Shown here: in pieces, positions 51,559-60,598 of the stretch
How the letters are laid out: each line of letters starts with the position of its first letter
Numbering within the stretch: position 1 is the first letter of the stretch
Origin: Chryseobacterium camelliae
GTDB taxonomy: Bacteria; Bacteroidota; Bacteroidia; Flavobacteriales; Weeksellaceae
Length of the DNA stretch: 64,000 bases
NCBI RefSeq assembly: GCF_027920545.1
Contig: NZ_CP115859.1
Location: 1,978,001-2,042,000 of the forward strand
Reading direction: 5' to 3'
Notes under the pieces: model-generated
The model's database searches: none
Seen by the model: only the letters and a program-made list of their open reading frames with translations
What the model was told of the DNA's origin: nothing
Position numbers and translations under genes: made by a program

Positions 51559-51566
51559 CAAAAATA
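51559..51566 (-). promoter_or_regulatory. Putative -7 box of the outer-membrane barrel gene
   Basis: TATTTTTG on the minus strand exactly matches TAnnTTTG, 42 bases before ATG 51516. Its position supports that start over 51561. Confidence 0.5.
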
Positions 51567-51692
51567 TTATCTTTATACATACGGTTATTCACCTATATTA
51601 TTTATAATAATCATTAAAAACGCCACAAAAAGGGATTTTTAATCAAAATTTTTATCTTGGCAGATATATAATTTTCAAAAATAATCGGGTAT

Positions 51693-51845
51693 TTAAGAAC
51701 ACCCGCAATCTTTATCGCAGTTTGTTCTTTTGGAATTGAATTTCTTCGGTGCAAAATTTTTCTTGAGTACTTTAAATAAAGAGTAGCAAGCAAATGCAAC
51801 GATGAGTAAAACAAGTATGTATTGTACAATTAATGAAGAATCCAT
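51693..51845 (-). CDS. FeoB-associated Cys-rich membrane protein
   Basis: 50 residues. One TM helix (VQYILVLLIVAFACYSLF) is followed by a basic stretch and the C-terminus NCDKDCGCS, with three cysteines. This is the layout of the small FeoB-associated family (once called virus attachment p12-like), thought to help ferrous iron transport. Its ATG shares one base with the feoB stop (TAATG), so it is coupled to feoB. Confidence 0.85.
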   Translation of the reverse strand: MDSSLIVQYILVLLIVAFACYSLFKVLKKNFAPKKFNSKRTNCDKDCGCS

Positions 51846-53878
51846 TATTTCAAAATCTGATATACTATCATCGACACAAAGTATGCCAAACCGGTCATCA
51901 TGGCTACCTGTAAGCCGGTCCATTTCCAGCTTTTGGTTTCTCTGAAGACTACTGCAAGTGTAGAAACACACTGCATTGCAAATGCATAAAATAAAAGAAC
52001 CGAAACTCCCGTCGCAAAACTGAAAACTTTTTCGCCATTAGGTTTTACGTCTCTTCTCATTTTATCGATTACTTTCACTTCCGGAGCATCATCTTCAAGA
52101 CTGTATAATGTAGACATTGTTCCCACAAAAACTTCTCTCGCCACGAAACTTGTCAGAATCCCTACTCCCATTTTCCAATCGTAGCCAAGAGGTTCAATTA
52201 CCGGTTCTATTGCTTTACCCATTTTGGCAAGATAAGAATGGTCAAGATGAACATCTGTTGCCACAAACTGCCCCGGTTTTTGTTTAGGTCCAAAATAACT
52301 CAGGAACCAGATGATGATACTTACAATGAAAATAATTTTTCCGGCTCCTGTAATGAAGTCCCAAACTTTACCTAAAACCATTTTGAAGTCGTATCCGAAA
52401 AGAGGTTTTTTATAAGTCGGTAAATCCATTACCAGATATGTTTTTCCTTTGTTTTTTATAAATCTTTTAAGGATTGATGCTGAGAACAGCGCCACTAAAA
52501 AGCCCAGCAAATACATCCCCATCAACACCAAAGCTTTGTATTTTATTCCTAAAAAAGTATCTTCTGAAATAATCAGTCCAATGATGATACTGTAAACCGG
52601 AAGCCTTGCAGAACACGTCATAAAAGGTGTTACCAAAATAGTAAGCAATCTTTCTTTTACATTTTCAATATTTCTTGTTGAAATCACTGCCGGAATTGCA
52701 CAGGCTGTTCCTGAAACCAGAGGCACAATACTTTTTCCGTTTAACCCGAAAGGACGTAAAATTCTGTCCATCAGGAAAACAACTCTTGCCATATATCCAG
52801 AATCTTCCAGCAAATAAAGAAAATATAATAAAATTCCGATTTGCGGAGCGAAAACTACAATTCCTCCGATTCCAGGAATAATTCCGTTGGAAATCAGTGA
52901 ATTGATTGGTCCTTCCGGTAAATGCTCCGATGTAAAAGCTGTTAGCCAAGAAAAGAGATCATCAATCCAATTCATAGGATATTCTGCCAGAAAGAAAACG
53001 CTTTGAAAAATAATCAGTAAAATAGCAAGAAAAACGACATATCCCCAGAATTTATGAACTAAAATTTTGTCTAATCTTTCTGTTAAAAGTTCTTTGAACT
53101 GAGGCTTTTTAGAAATTACATCAGATAATATCTTATCCACGTTCTGATATCTTCTTACCGTTTCCTGAACCTGCAATCTTTTCGGAACCAAGCTTTTAGA
53201 CTCCGGTTCGTTCATGAGTTCCATTACGGATTCTATTTTACCCAAATCCGTACCTAAGGAAAGACTCATCCAGGCTTTATACTCATTATCAAAACCTTTA
53301 TGAGCAACAATTTTATTAATAAAATCTTTATGCTCATCCGGAATTTCAAATGAAGCAGTATTTCTTTTTACAAACTGATTATTGAGAACCGCTTCTTTAA
53401 CTTCATCGATTCCGACATTTTCTTTAGCATTAGTCTGAATAATCTTAATGCCTAAAGCTTCTGAGAATTTCTGAATATCAATACTAATTCCTCTTCTTTC
53501 GGCCTGATCGATCTGGTTCACTACCAGAATCATCGGAATCCCCAAATCCTGAATCTGCTGGAATAAAAGCAATCCTCTTTTTAGACTTAGTGCTTCAAGG
53601 ATATACACAACTCCAGCATAATTTTTCTGCTCGTCAATAAGAAATTTGGAAAAAATAGCTTCATCTTCCGAACTTGGATATACGCTGTAAGAGCCCGGCA
53701 AATCGATCACCTCAATTTCCTCATTCTTAAAAGTATAATTCCCCGAATGGCTTGCAACAGTAACCCCTGCATAATTTCCGGTTTTCTGCTTCTTGTTACA
53801 AAGCGCATTGAAAACCGTTGATTTCCCTACATTCGGGTTTCCAACTAAAAGTATCTGTTTTTTTTGAGTATCCTGCAT
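51845..53878 (-). CDS. feoB: Ferrous iron transporter FeoB
   Basis: 677 residues. The N-terminal G domain has GNPNVGKSTVFNAL, DLPGSYSVYP and NQIDQ, followed by the helical GDI region. The membrane part contains the two Gate motifs near GIGGIVVFAPQIGILLYFLYLLEDSGYMAR and the FVAREVFVGTMSTLY region. It imports Fe2+ across the inner membrane, regulated by GTP. It is co-transcribed with feoA upstream and the Cys-rich small gene downstream. Confidence 0.96.
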   Translation of the reverse strand: MQDTQKKQILLVGNPNVGKSTVFNALCNKKQKTGNYAGVTVASHSGNYTFKNEEIEVIDLPGSYSVYPSSEDEAIFSKFLIDEQKNYAGVVYILEALSLKRGLLLFQQIQDLGIPMILVVNQIDQAERRGISIDIQKFSEALGIKIIQTNAKENVGIDEVKEAVLNNQFVKRNTASFEIPDEHKDFINKIVAHKGFDNEYKAWMSLSLGTDLGKIESVMELMNEPESKSLVPKRLQVQETVRRYQNVDKILSDVISKKPQFKELLTERLDKILVHKFWGYVVFLAILLIIFQSVFFLAEYPMNWIDDLFSWLTAFTSEHLPEGPINSLISNGIIPGIGGIVVFAPQIGILLYFLYLLEDSGYMARVVFLMDRILRPFGLNGKSIVPLVSGTACAIPAVISTRNIENVKERLLTILVTPFMTCSARLPVYSIIIGLIISEDTFLGIKYKALVLMGMYLLGFLVALFSASILKRFIKNKGKTYLVMDLPTYKKPLFGYDFKMVLGKVWDFITGAGKIIFIVSIIIWFLSYFGPKQKPGQFVATDVHLDHSYLAKMGKAIEPVIEPLGYDWKMGVGILTSFVAREVFVGTMSTLYSLEDDAPEVKVIDKMRRDVKPNGEKVFSFATGVSVLLFYAFAMQCVSTLAVVFRETKSWKWTGLQVAMMTGLAYFVSMIVYQILK

Positions 53879-54108
53879 TAATTCAATTCTTCAACAATGA
53901 TATAATCTCCTTCTTCCTCACGAAGAGCAATACGGCTTTTTTCATCCCCAAATTCCACATACATCGGCCCGCTGAAAGGAGCCTGATACAAAATCTTGAA
54001 CGAGGTTTCCGGAAGGAGCCCCATTTCAATGATTTTATTAGGCATTTTCAGATGATCATTATCATATCCTATTATCTTTCCCATTTTGTTTTTGGGAAAG
54101 TTGCTCAT
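53878..54108 (-). CDS. feoA: Ferrous iron transport protein FeoA
   Basis: 76 residues from ATG 54108; an upstream TTG at 54138 would add ten residues that lack the family pattern. The SH3-like fold is marked by KNKMGKIIGYDNDH, IIEMGLLPETSF and GPMYVEFGDEKSRIALREEE. It binds FeoB and supports transport. Its stop overlaps the feoB start by one base. Confidence 0.88.
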   Translation of the reverse strand: MSNFPKNKMGKIIGYDNDHLKMPNKIIEMGLLPETSFKILYQAPFSGPMYVEFGDEKSRIALREEEGDYIIVEELN

Positions 54109-54151
54109 TTTATGCGAATCCGTCTGTTTCAAAGCCAATTTTTTGTGATTG

Positions 54152-54159
54152 CAAATATA
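54152..54159 (-). promoter_or_regulatory. Putative -7 box of the feo operon
   Basis: TATATTTG on the minus strand is an exact TAnnTTTG match, about 44 bases before feoA ATG 54108. No Fur box was recognised with confidence. Confidence 0.5.
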
Positions 54160-54194
54160 CGTTATTTAAATTTAATCTAAATAACCTGTTGCCA

Positions 54195-54235
54195 TGAAAA
54201 AAATCAACCCAAACACGATTCGCATTTGGGTTGAT
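54195..54235 (-). terminator. Terminator of the GLPGLI gene
   Basis: A perfect 11-bp stem, ATCAACCCAAA (54203-54213) with TTTGGGTTGAT (54225-54235), is followed on the minus strand by TTTTTTTC. Confidence 0.88.
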
Positions 54236-54267
54236 CCACAATATAATTTAGTTGATATGAAGCTTGT

Positions 54268-55197
54268 TTAGTTTTCTTTTCCTACTTTTTCTACTGTTCC
54301 TACTTTCAGTTTTTCGTAAGGAGGTTCGATAGGGTTATCGTTGGCATTGTAGAAATCTTTGTACATTTTTTCCTGCTTTTTCATCATGTCACCAATTGTA
54401 CCATCCATTCCTGGTAGAGTTTTAGACATAATTTCCTGTGTCATCATTGGTCTTGCCGTTGCAAAAGGGTCCTTTTTGAATTCATTGAAAGTTTTTTCAA
54501 ACTTTTCTCTTGGCATTTCAGTTACTTTTAAACCTAAGTTTGAGATTTTCTCCATAAAAGTCAACTCTTCCCAGTTCGGAACTTTTTTGTTTCCTTGCAG
54601 CACCCAAGCATAATTTTTACCTTCATCTTCAATCTTGACGATTAAACCCGGAAGGCCTGAGAATTTATAGGGTCCATCCTGAAAAGGCAGTTCTGAACTG
54701 AACCAGGCCGTCCATTTTTTCCCTCCGTATTCTGTGGTTGCTTTTTGTGCATTATAGGCTCCTATTTTTGCTTTTTCGTTCGAAATTTTCCAATCAAATT
54801 TAGTCGTTTCGTTGTATCCTATATTCATTGGAGTAAATCCGTTTGCAATCCTATCGATATACTGAATTTTCATATCCGGATATGTCTTCACAATTTTTTC
54901 AGAGAACTTAGGCATTTTGAAAGACTTGGATAAATCTTTATAAACTCCGGCTTTTTGCATGGCTTCTAGCTGAATTTTAAGAATAGAATCTTGTGCAATT
55001 GCTGTAAAGTCTCTATAAATAGATCTGTTTTTAACAATATCAAGAGCCATAATTACTTTTTCTACTTTGGCAGAATCTTTTTTGGGCTTAAAGGTCAGCT
55101 CATAGAAAAAGCGGTTTGCCGTTTCTTTTGAGTCACTATCCTGGGCACTTACAAAAGCAAAAAGGGCAATAAAGAATATTGAAAATAGTTTTTTCAT
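54268..55197 (-). CDS. GLPGLI family exported protein
   Basis: 309 residues. A signal peptide ends FVSAQ. The family-defining motif FSGLPGLIVKI is at about residues 178-188, preceded by WTAWFSSELPFQDGPYKF and flanked by an N-terminal helical/beta domain. The GLPGLI family is exported, restricted to Bacteroidota and often next to large outer-membrane barrels, which fits the gene at 55901-58591. Both share one promoter architecture (see 55215 and 58606). The biochemical role is unknown. Confidence 0.9.
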   Translation of the reverse strand: MKKLFSIFFIALFAFVSAQDSDSKETANRFFYELTFKPKKDSAKVEKVIMALDIVKNRSIYRDFTAIAQDSILKIQLEAMQKAGVYKDLSKSFKMPKFSEKIVKTYPDMKIQYIDRIANGFTPMNIGYNETTKFDWKISNEKAKIGAYNAQKATTEYGGKKWTAWFSSELPFQDGPYKFSGLPGLIVKIEDEGKNYAWVLQGNKKVPNWEELTFMEKISNLGLKVTEMPREKFEKTFNEFKKDPFATARPMMTQEIMSKTLPGMDGTIGDMMKKQEKMYKDFYNANDNPIEPPYEKLKVGTVEKVGKEN

Positions 55198-55214
55198 TTT
55201 TTCTAATGTTTATA

Positions 55215-55246
55215 TAATTAGTTAGCAGTTTCTAACTTTTGTTACA
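55215..55246 (-). promoter_or_regulatory. Shared promoter motif, GLPGLI gene
   Basis: On the minus strand TGTAAC (55246-55241), a 16-base spacer and TAACTAATTA (55224-55215) precede the start codon at 55197 by 17 bases. The same two blocks with the same spacer occur before 58591. The left block resembles the AAC-containing -35 of ECF sigma promoters. Confidence 0.55.
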
Positions 55247-55347
55247 GTTTTTTCGAGTTTTATTTTTCGTAAATAAAATTTATGATTTTGTTAAAACAGT
55301 TTCTTAGGTAAAACATATAACTTTAACCTACTAAAAAACAAAACGAT

Positions 55348-55845
55348 ATGGATACTTTATCACAGTTGAAAAATGAACTCCAGGAAGAATATCAGACGAC
55401 CAGAAAGTTTTTCGAAATCTACCCAGAAGCCAAAAACGATTTTGCTCCTCATGAGAAAAGCATGAAAATGATGCCTCTTGCCACTCATATTGCAGAAGTT
55501 TTTGAATGGCCTAATACGATGCTCAAAACCTCAGATCTGGATTTTGCCAATACTAATTATCAACCCAAAAAATTCACGACAAAAGAAGACCTCTTAAAAG
55601 CATTGGATGAAAATTATAAGCTGGGAGTTGATGCTTTGGAAAATGCTAAAGAAGAAGATCTCAATGAAATGTGGGCCTTAAAACATAACGGTCATGAACT
55701 GGCAAAATGGACCAAATACGGATCGATACGTCACAGTCTGAATCAGATTACCCATCACAGAGCTCAGCTTGGTGTGTACTACCGATTAAACGACATTGCT
55801 CTTCCGGGAAGTTACGGTCCTTCAGCTGATCATCAAAGCTTTTAA
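55348..55845 (+). CDS. DinB-family four-helix protein
   Basis: 165 residues, helical, with the metal-binding residues expected of the DinB/YfiT fold: a His in PLATHIAEVFEW, and HSLNQITHHRAQLGVYYRLN near residues 130-150. The latter (HxxxH in an amphipathic helix) is highly typical of the family. Members bind divalent metal and some act as thiol transferases; the substrate here is unknown. It is a single gene between two minus-strand genes. Confidence 0.9.
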   Translation: MDTLSQLKNELQEEYQTTRKFFEIYPEAKNDFAPHEKSMKMMPLATHIAEVFEWPNTMLKTSDLDFANTNYQPKKFTTKEDLLKALDENYKLGVDALENAKEEDLNEMWALKHNGHELAKWTKYGSIRHSLNQITHHRAQLGVYYRLNDIALPGSYGPSADHQSF

Positions 55846-55869
55846 TCGCTTTATAAATATCTCAAACAA

Positions 55870-55900
55870 AAAACCAATCTCAGTGAGATTGGTTTTTCTT
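55870..55900. terminator. Bidirectional terminator
   Basis: AAACCAATCT pairs with AGATTGGTTT around a CAGTG loop. T-runs exist on both strands, so it ends the DinB-like gene and the convergent barrel gene. Confidence 0.85.
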
Positions 55901-58591
55901 TTATTTAAAGTTAAACTTTACAGTGAACATGACTTGGCTTGGGCGGAGTTGATATCTTGTAAATTTAGTATCAGTAGGACCTATTTCGTAAGTTTCAAAT
56001 ACTCTCTTATTAGCAATATTCATCCATTTCAGCTCGAAATCAATATTCTTTTTAGACCACGTAAACTGATAGGAAAGATCATAGAATCCATTATGGTATT
56101 TTTGATCCGTTGCTGCTACATTTGAGTTTACCTGATCCCAGTTGAATCCTATAGTATGGTTCTCTATTGGATAAAAGAATACTCCTAAATTATGTTTGAA
56201 TCCTGTAGTTTTAGCATCTGTATCAACTTCACCTACACTAGTCTGATTCGTTCTTGTAAAGCTTGCGTTATAATCCATACTCATCCAGCTGAAATAAGTA
56301 TTGTTGAATTTCACGCCAAGGGACTGGCTATTGTTATCATTTGTATAAGATCTATCGTCAAGATAAGAATCAGATTTTGATGTACTATTACTATAGCTTA
56401 AAGAAGCATTTGTTTTAAATTTCGGAAAATACTTCCCTACTTCTGCACTGTATGAACTGGTCAAGACATTATTATCCTGCACTTTATATTTCATTTGCGT
56501 ATATCCATTTTCGATAGTCGGACTAGCAATTAAGTTTCTTTTGGCATCTGAATATCTGTAATTGATATTAAAGAATAGATTGTTCAATGGATTTCTATAT
56601 TCTAATCTCGTTCCTGCTGATTTGTTATTATTCTGTGGGATCGGGTTTTTAGGATCCATAACATTAATTCCGGATGGTGAAGTCATTAAAAATCCTGAAT
56701 AAGCCGTATTGATTTCTCCAAAGTTATTATTGATATTTGCATTTACGGAAGCTTTCCAGAAAGAAGCAAAGGAATATTGTGCAAAAACACTTGGCTCAAA
56801 AGTAACCTTGTTTAATTCTCTTGAAACTGATCTTAGAGGATCTTCTGCTTTAATATTATTAGAATTTACCGGGAAATTTGCATATAACATCCAAGAATCA
56901 TTCTTATAATTTACTCCCAAACTTCCGTAAGGAGTTGCGGTTATATAACTAAGATCATTGCTATATTGTGAAGCTGGAGGTTCAGTTGTAGCTTTCGATT
57001 TAATATTAAATAAGTCTGAAACTAAATCTGTCGATTTAAAATTAAATCCAACCTCCGGGGTAAACGTCCATCCTTTTGTAGAGAACCCAATGTTTGCAGA
57101 GTGATTAGCTTCAAAAGTTTTTAATCTTAAATTCTGACGGACAAAGTCAGAAGATGTTGTTGCACTAAATCCCGGAATATCAAGATAAGAAGAAGGTGAA
57201 ACATCCAAACTCTGCCTATCTGTTTGATAGCTTAAAAAAGATAATACATTTACCATTTTTTCTTTCCAAGGAATGATCGTACTCAATGAGTTTTGGAAAG
57301 AAGTTGTAGGAGATTCTAATGCTTCTGCTGCATTTCTTTGGCTTAATGTTTTGTTATCTATTCTATTTACATCTGCCCGATCTGCATTCCAATATTGAGA
57401 GAAACTCGTTGTGTTTTTAAAAAATCCTTTTTTAGCATTTTTCGTGAAAATTAATTCTCCTTTTGCTTTATCCGTATAAAAATTATTATGAATGTTTACC
57501 GTATTCGAATTTCCATTAAAGTAATTCTGTATAACGTTAGACTCTCTTTCTACCGCATTATTCGTGTAATTTGCGTTTGCTTTAAGCTCCCATTCTTTTT
57601 TCTTATCAATATTGGTAAGATAATTTGCAGATAAATAATGAACATTATTCATCAAGTACCTTTTTACTGGAAGATTGGGTGTGCTTGCATTTTCCACATT
57701 CAACCAGTCATTTTGTGAAGCATTAATTCTCCTTCCTTCAAACCGGTTTCCGAAAGCCAGAATATTTCCTTCATTTTCTACCTGTTCTCCCATATTGTTG
57801 GTTTTGTAATTAACCACCCATTGGCTTTTTTTACTAAAAAACATTGGGGTCAGTTTTACATTCCACAACCAAGGCTCTCCGAAACCGGTTCCTACCTCTC
57901 CTCGACCAGTCATGGTTACAGATTTTTTTAGCTTTATATTAATTGCTGCGTTTTCTGAAGGTACTTTATCCTGAAGAATTTTTACAGGTTGGTGATTCTC
58001 TAGTACTTCTACTTTTGCTACGGCATCTTTAGGAAGTGAATTACTGATCGTTCCGTAACCTCCTTCCATAAGGTCTTTTCCTTCAACATAAAATTTGTTG
58101 ATTGCATTTCCTTGGTATAGAATTGTTCCGTCTGCATTTACCTCAATTCCAGGCATTTTTTTAAGAACATCAGCAAGACTTCTGTCGTTTTTACTGTCAA
58201 ATGCTTTAAGGTCATAAGAAATAGTATCTCCTCTGGCTGTTACCATTTTGGTTTTAAGCTTTACTTCCTTTATTTCGGTAGCTTCGGACTGCATTTTAAA
58301 AGTCAGGTTCTGATCGCTGTTACTGATTTGTTTTGTGATCGGCTTCTGATTAAAAGCCTTTACTTTTAGATCAACATTAGCCTCCCCTGTGGTAAAGGTT
58401 ACTTTATATTCCCCTTTCGAGTTGGTAATTCCGTATGCCAGAATTGCATCTTTTCCAGGTTCTTCCACCGTCACACTTGCGCTTGGAATAGCCACACCGT
58501 CTTCATCCGTAATCTTTCCCGAAACTGTTTTCTGTGCAAAAGACAAAACAGAGAAAAACAACATTAGAAATAAAGAAATATTTTTTCTCAT
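55901..58591 (-). CDS. Large outer-membrane barrel with carboxypeptidase-regulatory-like domain
   Basis: 896 residues. A signal peptide ends LSFAQ. A beta-sandwich follows (VSGKITDEDGVAIPSASVTVEEPGK, residues about 22-105), then a plug-like domain (LADVLKKMPGIEVNADGTILYQGNAINKFYVEGKD, about 135-185) and about 700 residues of barrel strands ending RPSQVMFTVKFNFK with terminal Phe-Lys. This is the outer-membrane beta-barrel family related to TonB receptors but without a TonB box seen by eye. It shares a promoter architecture with the GLPGLI gene and is presumably a functional pair, perhaps for export or uptake of a peptide. Confidence 0.88.
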   Translation of the reverse strand: MRKNISLFLMLFFSVLSFAQKTVSGKITDEDGVAIPSASVTVEEPGKDAILAYGITNSKGEYKVTFTTGEANVDLKVKAFNQKPITKQISNSDQNLTFKMQSEATEIKEVKLKTKMVTARGDTISYDLKAFDSKNDRSLADVLKKMPGIEVNADGTILYQGNAINKFYVEGKDLMEGGYGTISNSLPKDAVAKVEVLENHQPVKILQDKVPSENAAINIKLKKSVTMTGRGEVGTGFGEPWLWNVKLTPMFFSKKSQWVVNYKTNNMGEQVENEGNILAFGNRFEGRRINASQNDWLNVENASTPNLPVKRYLMNNVHYLSANYLTNIDKKKEWELKANANYTNNAVERESNVIQNYFNGNSNTVNIHNNFYTDKAKGELIFTKNAKKGFFKNTTSFSQYWNADRADVNRIDNKTLSQRNAAEALESPTTSFQNSLSTIIPWKEKMVNVLSFLSYQTDRQSLDVSPSSYLDIPGFSATTSSDFVRQNLRLKTFEANHSANIGFSTKGWTFTPEVGFNFKSTDLVSDLFNIKSKATTEPPASQYSNDLSYITATPYGSLGVNYKNDSWMLYANFPVNSNNIKAEDPLRSVSRELNKVTFEPSVFAQYSFASFWKASVNANINNNFGEINTAYSGFLMTSPSGINVMDPKNPIPQNNNKSAGTRLEYRNPLNNLFFNINYRYSDAKRNLIASPTIENGYTQMKYKVQDNNVLTSSYSAEVGKYFPKFKTNASLSYSNSTSKSDSYLDDRSYTNDNNSQSLGVKFNNTYFSWMSMDYNASFTRTNQTSVGEVDTDAKTTGFKHNLGVFFYPIENHTIGFNWDQVNSNVAATDQKYHNGFYDLSYQFTWSKKNIDFELKWMNIANKRVFETYEIGPTDTKFTRYQLRPSQVMFTVKFNFK

Positions 58592-58605
58592 AATTATTAT
58601 TTGTG

Positions 58606-58637
58606 TAATTAGTTAATGGTTACCGTTTTTTGTTACA
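58606..58637 (-). promoter_or_regulatory. Shared promoter motif, large barrel gene
   Basis: On the minus strand TGTAAC (58637-58632), a 16-base spacer and TAACTAATTA (58615-58606), then the start codon at 58591 after 14 bases. Identical blocks and spacing to the GLPGLI promoter. Confidence 0.55.
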
Positions 58638-58845
58638 CTTTTATAAAGATGTATTTTAACCGTAAAAGTTAAATTTATTATCACTACAAAAATAGTTATA
58701 TTTTGAAAACCAAGCATATTAAATCAAAATATTTTGAATTAAAGACTGTAAAAAATTAATTTTTATTTAGACCAGATATTTAAATTAGTGATTTGAATCA
58801 TAGATTAAAATAAAATTAAACCGCACATCGTATATTTTTATTTAA

Positions 58846-58853
58846 TAATTTTG
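58846..58853 (+). promoter_or_regulatory. Putative -7 box of the cupin-like gene
   Basis: TAATTTTG exactly matches TAnnTTTG and lies 18 bases before ATG 58872, giving a short leader. Confidence 0.5.
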
Positions 58854-58871
58854 TAACATAAATTTATTAGA

Positions 58872-59753
58872 ATGGGGATTATTTTAAAGCCTATAGATAT
58901 TGTAGACGATATTACACAAGAAGAATTTATCGAAAAATATCTAAAGCCCAGGAAGCCTGTTGTCATTAAGAATATGGCAAGAAAATGGCCTGCTTACCAA
59001 AAGTGGACAATGGAATATATGAAGGAAGTTGTAGGTGATGTAGAAGTTCCGCTATATGACAGCTCAAAAGCTGATCCTGCAGCTCCCATCAATTCTCCAA
59101 CTACCAAAATGAAGTTCGCGGACTATATAGATCTTATACAGAGGGAGCCGACAGATTTAAGAATTTTCTTTTTCGACCCTATAAAGCATGCAAAAAATTT
59201 GCTTCAGGATTATATTTCTCCAAAAGAATTAATGGGTGGTTTCCTGGATAAATACCCATCAATGTTTTTCGGAGGTAAAGGTTCCGTTACTTTTTTACAT
59301 TACGATATTGACTTAGCTCATATTTTCCATACTCATTTTAACGGCAGAAAGCACGTTTTACTTTTCGAATACAAATGGAAAGAAAGATTATATAAACTTC
59401 CCTACGCTACCTATGCTTTGGAAGATTATGATATCGAAAATCCTGATTTTTCGAAATTTCCCGCTTTAGATGGTGTTGAAGGTATTGAGTGCTTTTTGGA
59501 ACATGGAGATACTTTATTCATGCCTACAGGTTGGTGGCACTGGATGAAATATCTGGACGGAAGCTTCTCTATTTCTTTACGAGCTTGGGATAAATCTTGG
59601 GCAGTAAAAGCAAATTCTTTATGGAATCTTACCGTACAACGTAAATTCGACGACATTATGAAGTCCAGATTTAAAAAGGATTATATGGACTGGAAAGAGA
59701 AAAAAGCTGTCCAAAGAGCAGAAATGGCTCTAAAAAACGGCTTACCAAAATAA
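58872..59753 (+). CDS. Cupin-like (JmjC-related) Fe/2-oxoglutarate-type oxygenase
   Basis: 293 residues. The Cupin_8 pattern is clear: RKPVVIKNMARKWPAYQKW, then the iron ligands H143-x-D145 in FLHYDIDLAH and a distal His223 in MPTGWWHWM. A Lys/Arg for 2-oxoglutarate is plausible at GRKHVLLFEY. Family members hydroxylate proteins or small molecules. The target is unknown. It is a single gene with its own -7 box and a shared terminator. Confidence 0.9.
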   Translation: MGIILKPIDIVDDITQEEFIEKYLKPRKPVVIKNMARKWPAYQKWTMEYMKEVVGDVEVPLYDSSKADPAAPINSPTTKMKFADYIDLIQREPTDLRIFFFDPIKHAKNLLQDYISPKELMGGFLDKYPSMFFGGKGSVTFLHYDIDLAHIFHTHFNGRKHVLLFEYKWKERLYKLPYATYALEDYDIENPDFSKFPALDGVEGIECFLEHGDTLFMPTGWWHWMKYLDGSFSISLRAWDKSWAVKANSLWNLTVQRKFDDIMKSRFKKDYMDWKEKKAVQRAEMALKNGLPK

Positions 59754-59756
59754 AAT

Positions 59757-59789
59757 AAAAGACGTTTCAATTTGAAGCGTCTTTTTTAT
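59757..59789. terminator. Bidirectional terminator
   Basis: AAGACG-T-TTCAA / TTGAA-G-CGTCTT with one mismatch is followed by T-runs. It ends the cupin-like gene and the Cys-rich minus-strand gene. Confidence 0.8.
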
Positions 59790-60187
59790 TTTTCAAAATT
59801 CAATAACAATTCTTCCATATTTCTCGTAACCTCATTACAGGAAAAGCAGGCATCATTTCCATCCTGGGAAAACCAGCGACATTGCGAACGAATAGGACAA
59901 AAAGATAATTCCTTATTTTTAATGATCTCTAAATTCTGAACTTTTTTGGACAGAGAACATTTCGATTCTTCATTATCCCATTGAGCACAACCTTTTTCAA
60001 CACATTTTCCCGTAAAACGGAATCTTTGCTCCAGATTATCATTTTGTTGAATAAACTCTTCTGTGACTGTAAGAGGCGTAATAAACTGCACTCTTCCGTC
60101 TTTGTTGACTACTCCAAAAAGTTGTGCCCCAACTTTTCCAACATAACTGGGGCACATCTTCTTTGAAGAATGAGAATTAGCCTCCAT
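59786..60187 (-). CDS. Cys-rich protein of unknown function
   Basis: 133 residues, soluble, no signal. Cysteines recur in CVEKGC, CSLSKK, CPIRSQCRWF and CFSCNEV, plus one near the start (MCPSYVG). The set CPxRxxCRWFxQxGxxAC looks like an iron-sulfur or zinc module. From weak memory, similar strings appear in proteins annotated as nitrogen-fixation-associated in other phyla; this is not verified. Its ATG overlaps the stop of the preceding gene by 11 bases, so the two proteins are made together. Confidence 0.6.
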   Translation of the reverse strand: MEANSHSSKKMCPSYVGKVGAQLFGVVNKDGRVQFITPLTVTEEFIQQNDNLEQRFRFTGKCVEKGCAQWDNEESKCSLSKKVQNLEIIKNKELSFCPIRSQCRWFSQDGNDACFSCNEVTRNMEELLLNFEK

Positions 60188-60458
60188 AACCTTTTATTTG
60201 GGTCTGGATGTCTTTAATCTGGCTCTGAATATCGACTCCGTGTTTGAAGATAATAATTCCCCAAGGAAACCAGTCTTTTACTCTGAGAGGTTTCAACAAT
60301 CCTCTGAAGTCTCTGTAGGCTCCAAAAGCTTGTGTATTATCAACTTTTGAAAGCTCGGAAAGCACAACATTCTGAATTCCTCTGTCAATGTTTTTTAGCT
60401 GCTCGTCTGAAAGATCAACCCCTTCCAATGAAACGAAAAATTGCTTTTTAGTTGCCAT
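60177..60458 (-). CDS. Small protein ending Tyr-Gly-Gly, unknown function
   Basis: 93 residues. It begins MATKKQFFVSLEGVDLSDEQLKNIDRGI, which reads like a leader region rich in acidic and amphipathic helices, and ends QIKGYGG. An internal aromatic stretch (VKDWFPWGIIIF) is notable. The end GYGG before a Cys-rich partner could mark a modified-peptide precursor or a Gly-Gly processing site, but it could as well be an ordinary small protein. Its last 11 bases overlap the Cys-rich gene. Confidence 0.6.
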   Translation of the reverse strand: MATKKQFFVSLEGVDLSDEQLKNIDRGIQNVVLSELSKVDNTQAFGAYRDFRGLLKPLRVKDWFPWGIIIFKHGVDIQSQIKDIQTQIKGYGG

Positions 60459-60598
60459 AATTGTAGTTTTTATTGGTTTTTATAAAGCAAATTTCGGAAG
60501 ATAAAAATCAAGTTACATCAGTAAAATCAACAATTCAGAATGTGAAATACACGGAAATTACCTATTGATTATCAATAAATTAAATTATATTTTAAAAT

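Noticed and set aside
51517..51561. Upstream start for the outer-membrane barrel gene
   Set aside because: It overlaps the -7 box and hides the signal peptide that starts at 51516.
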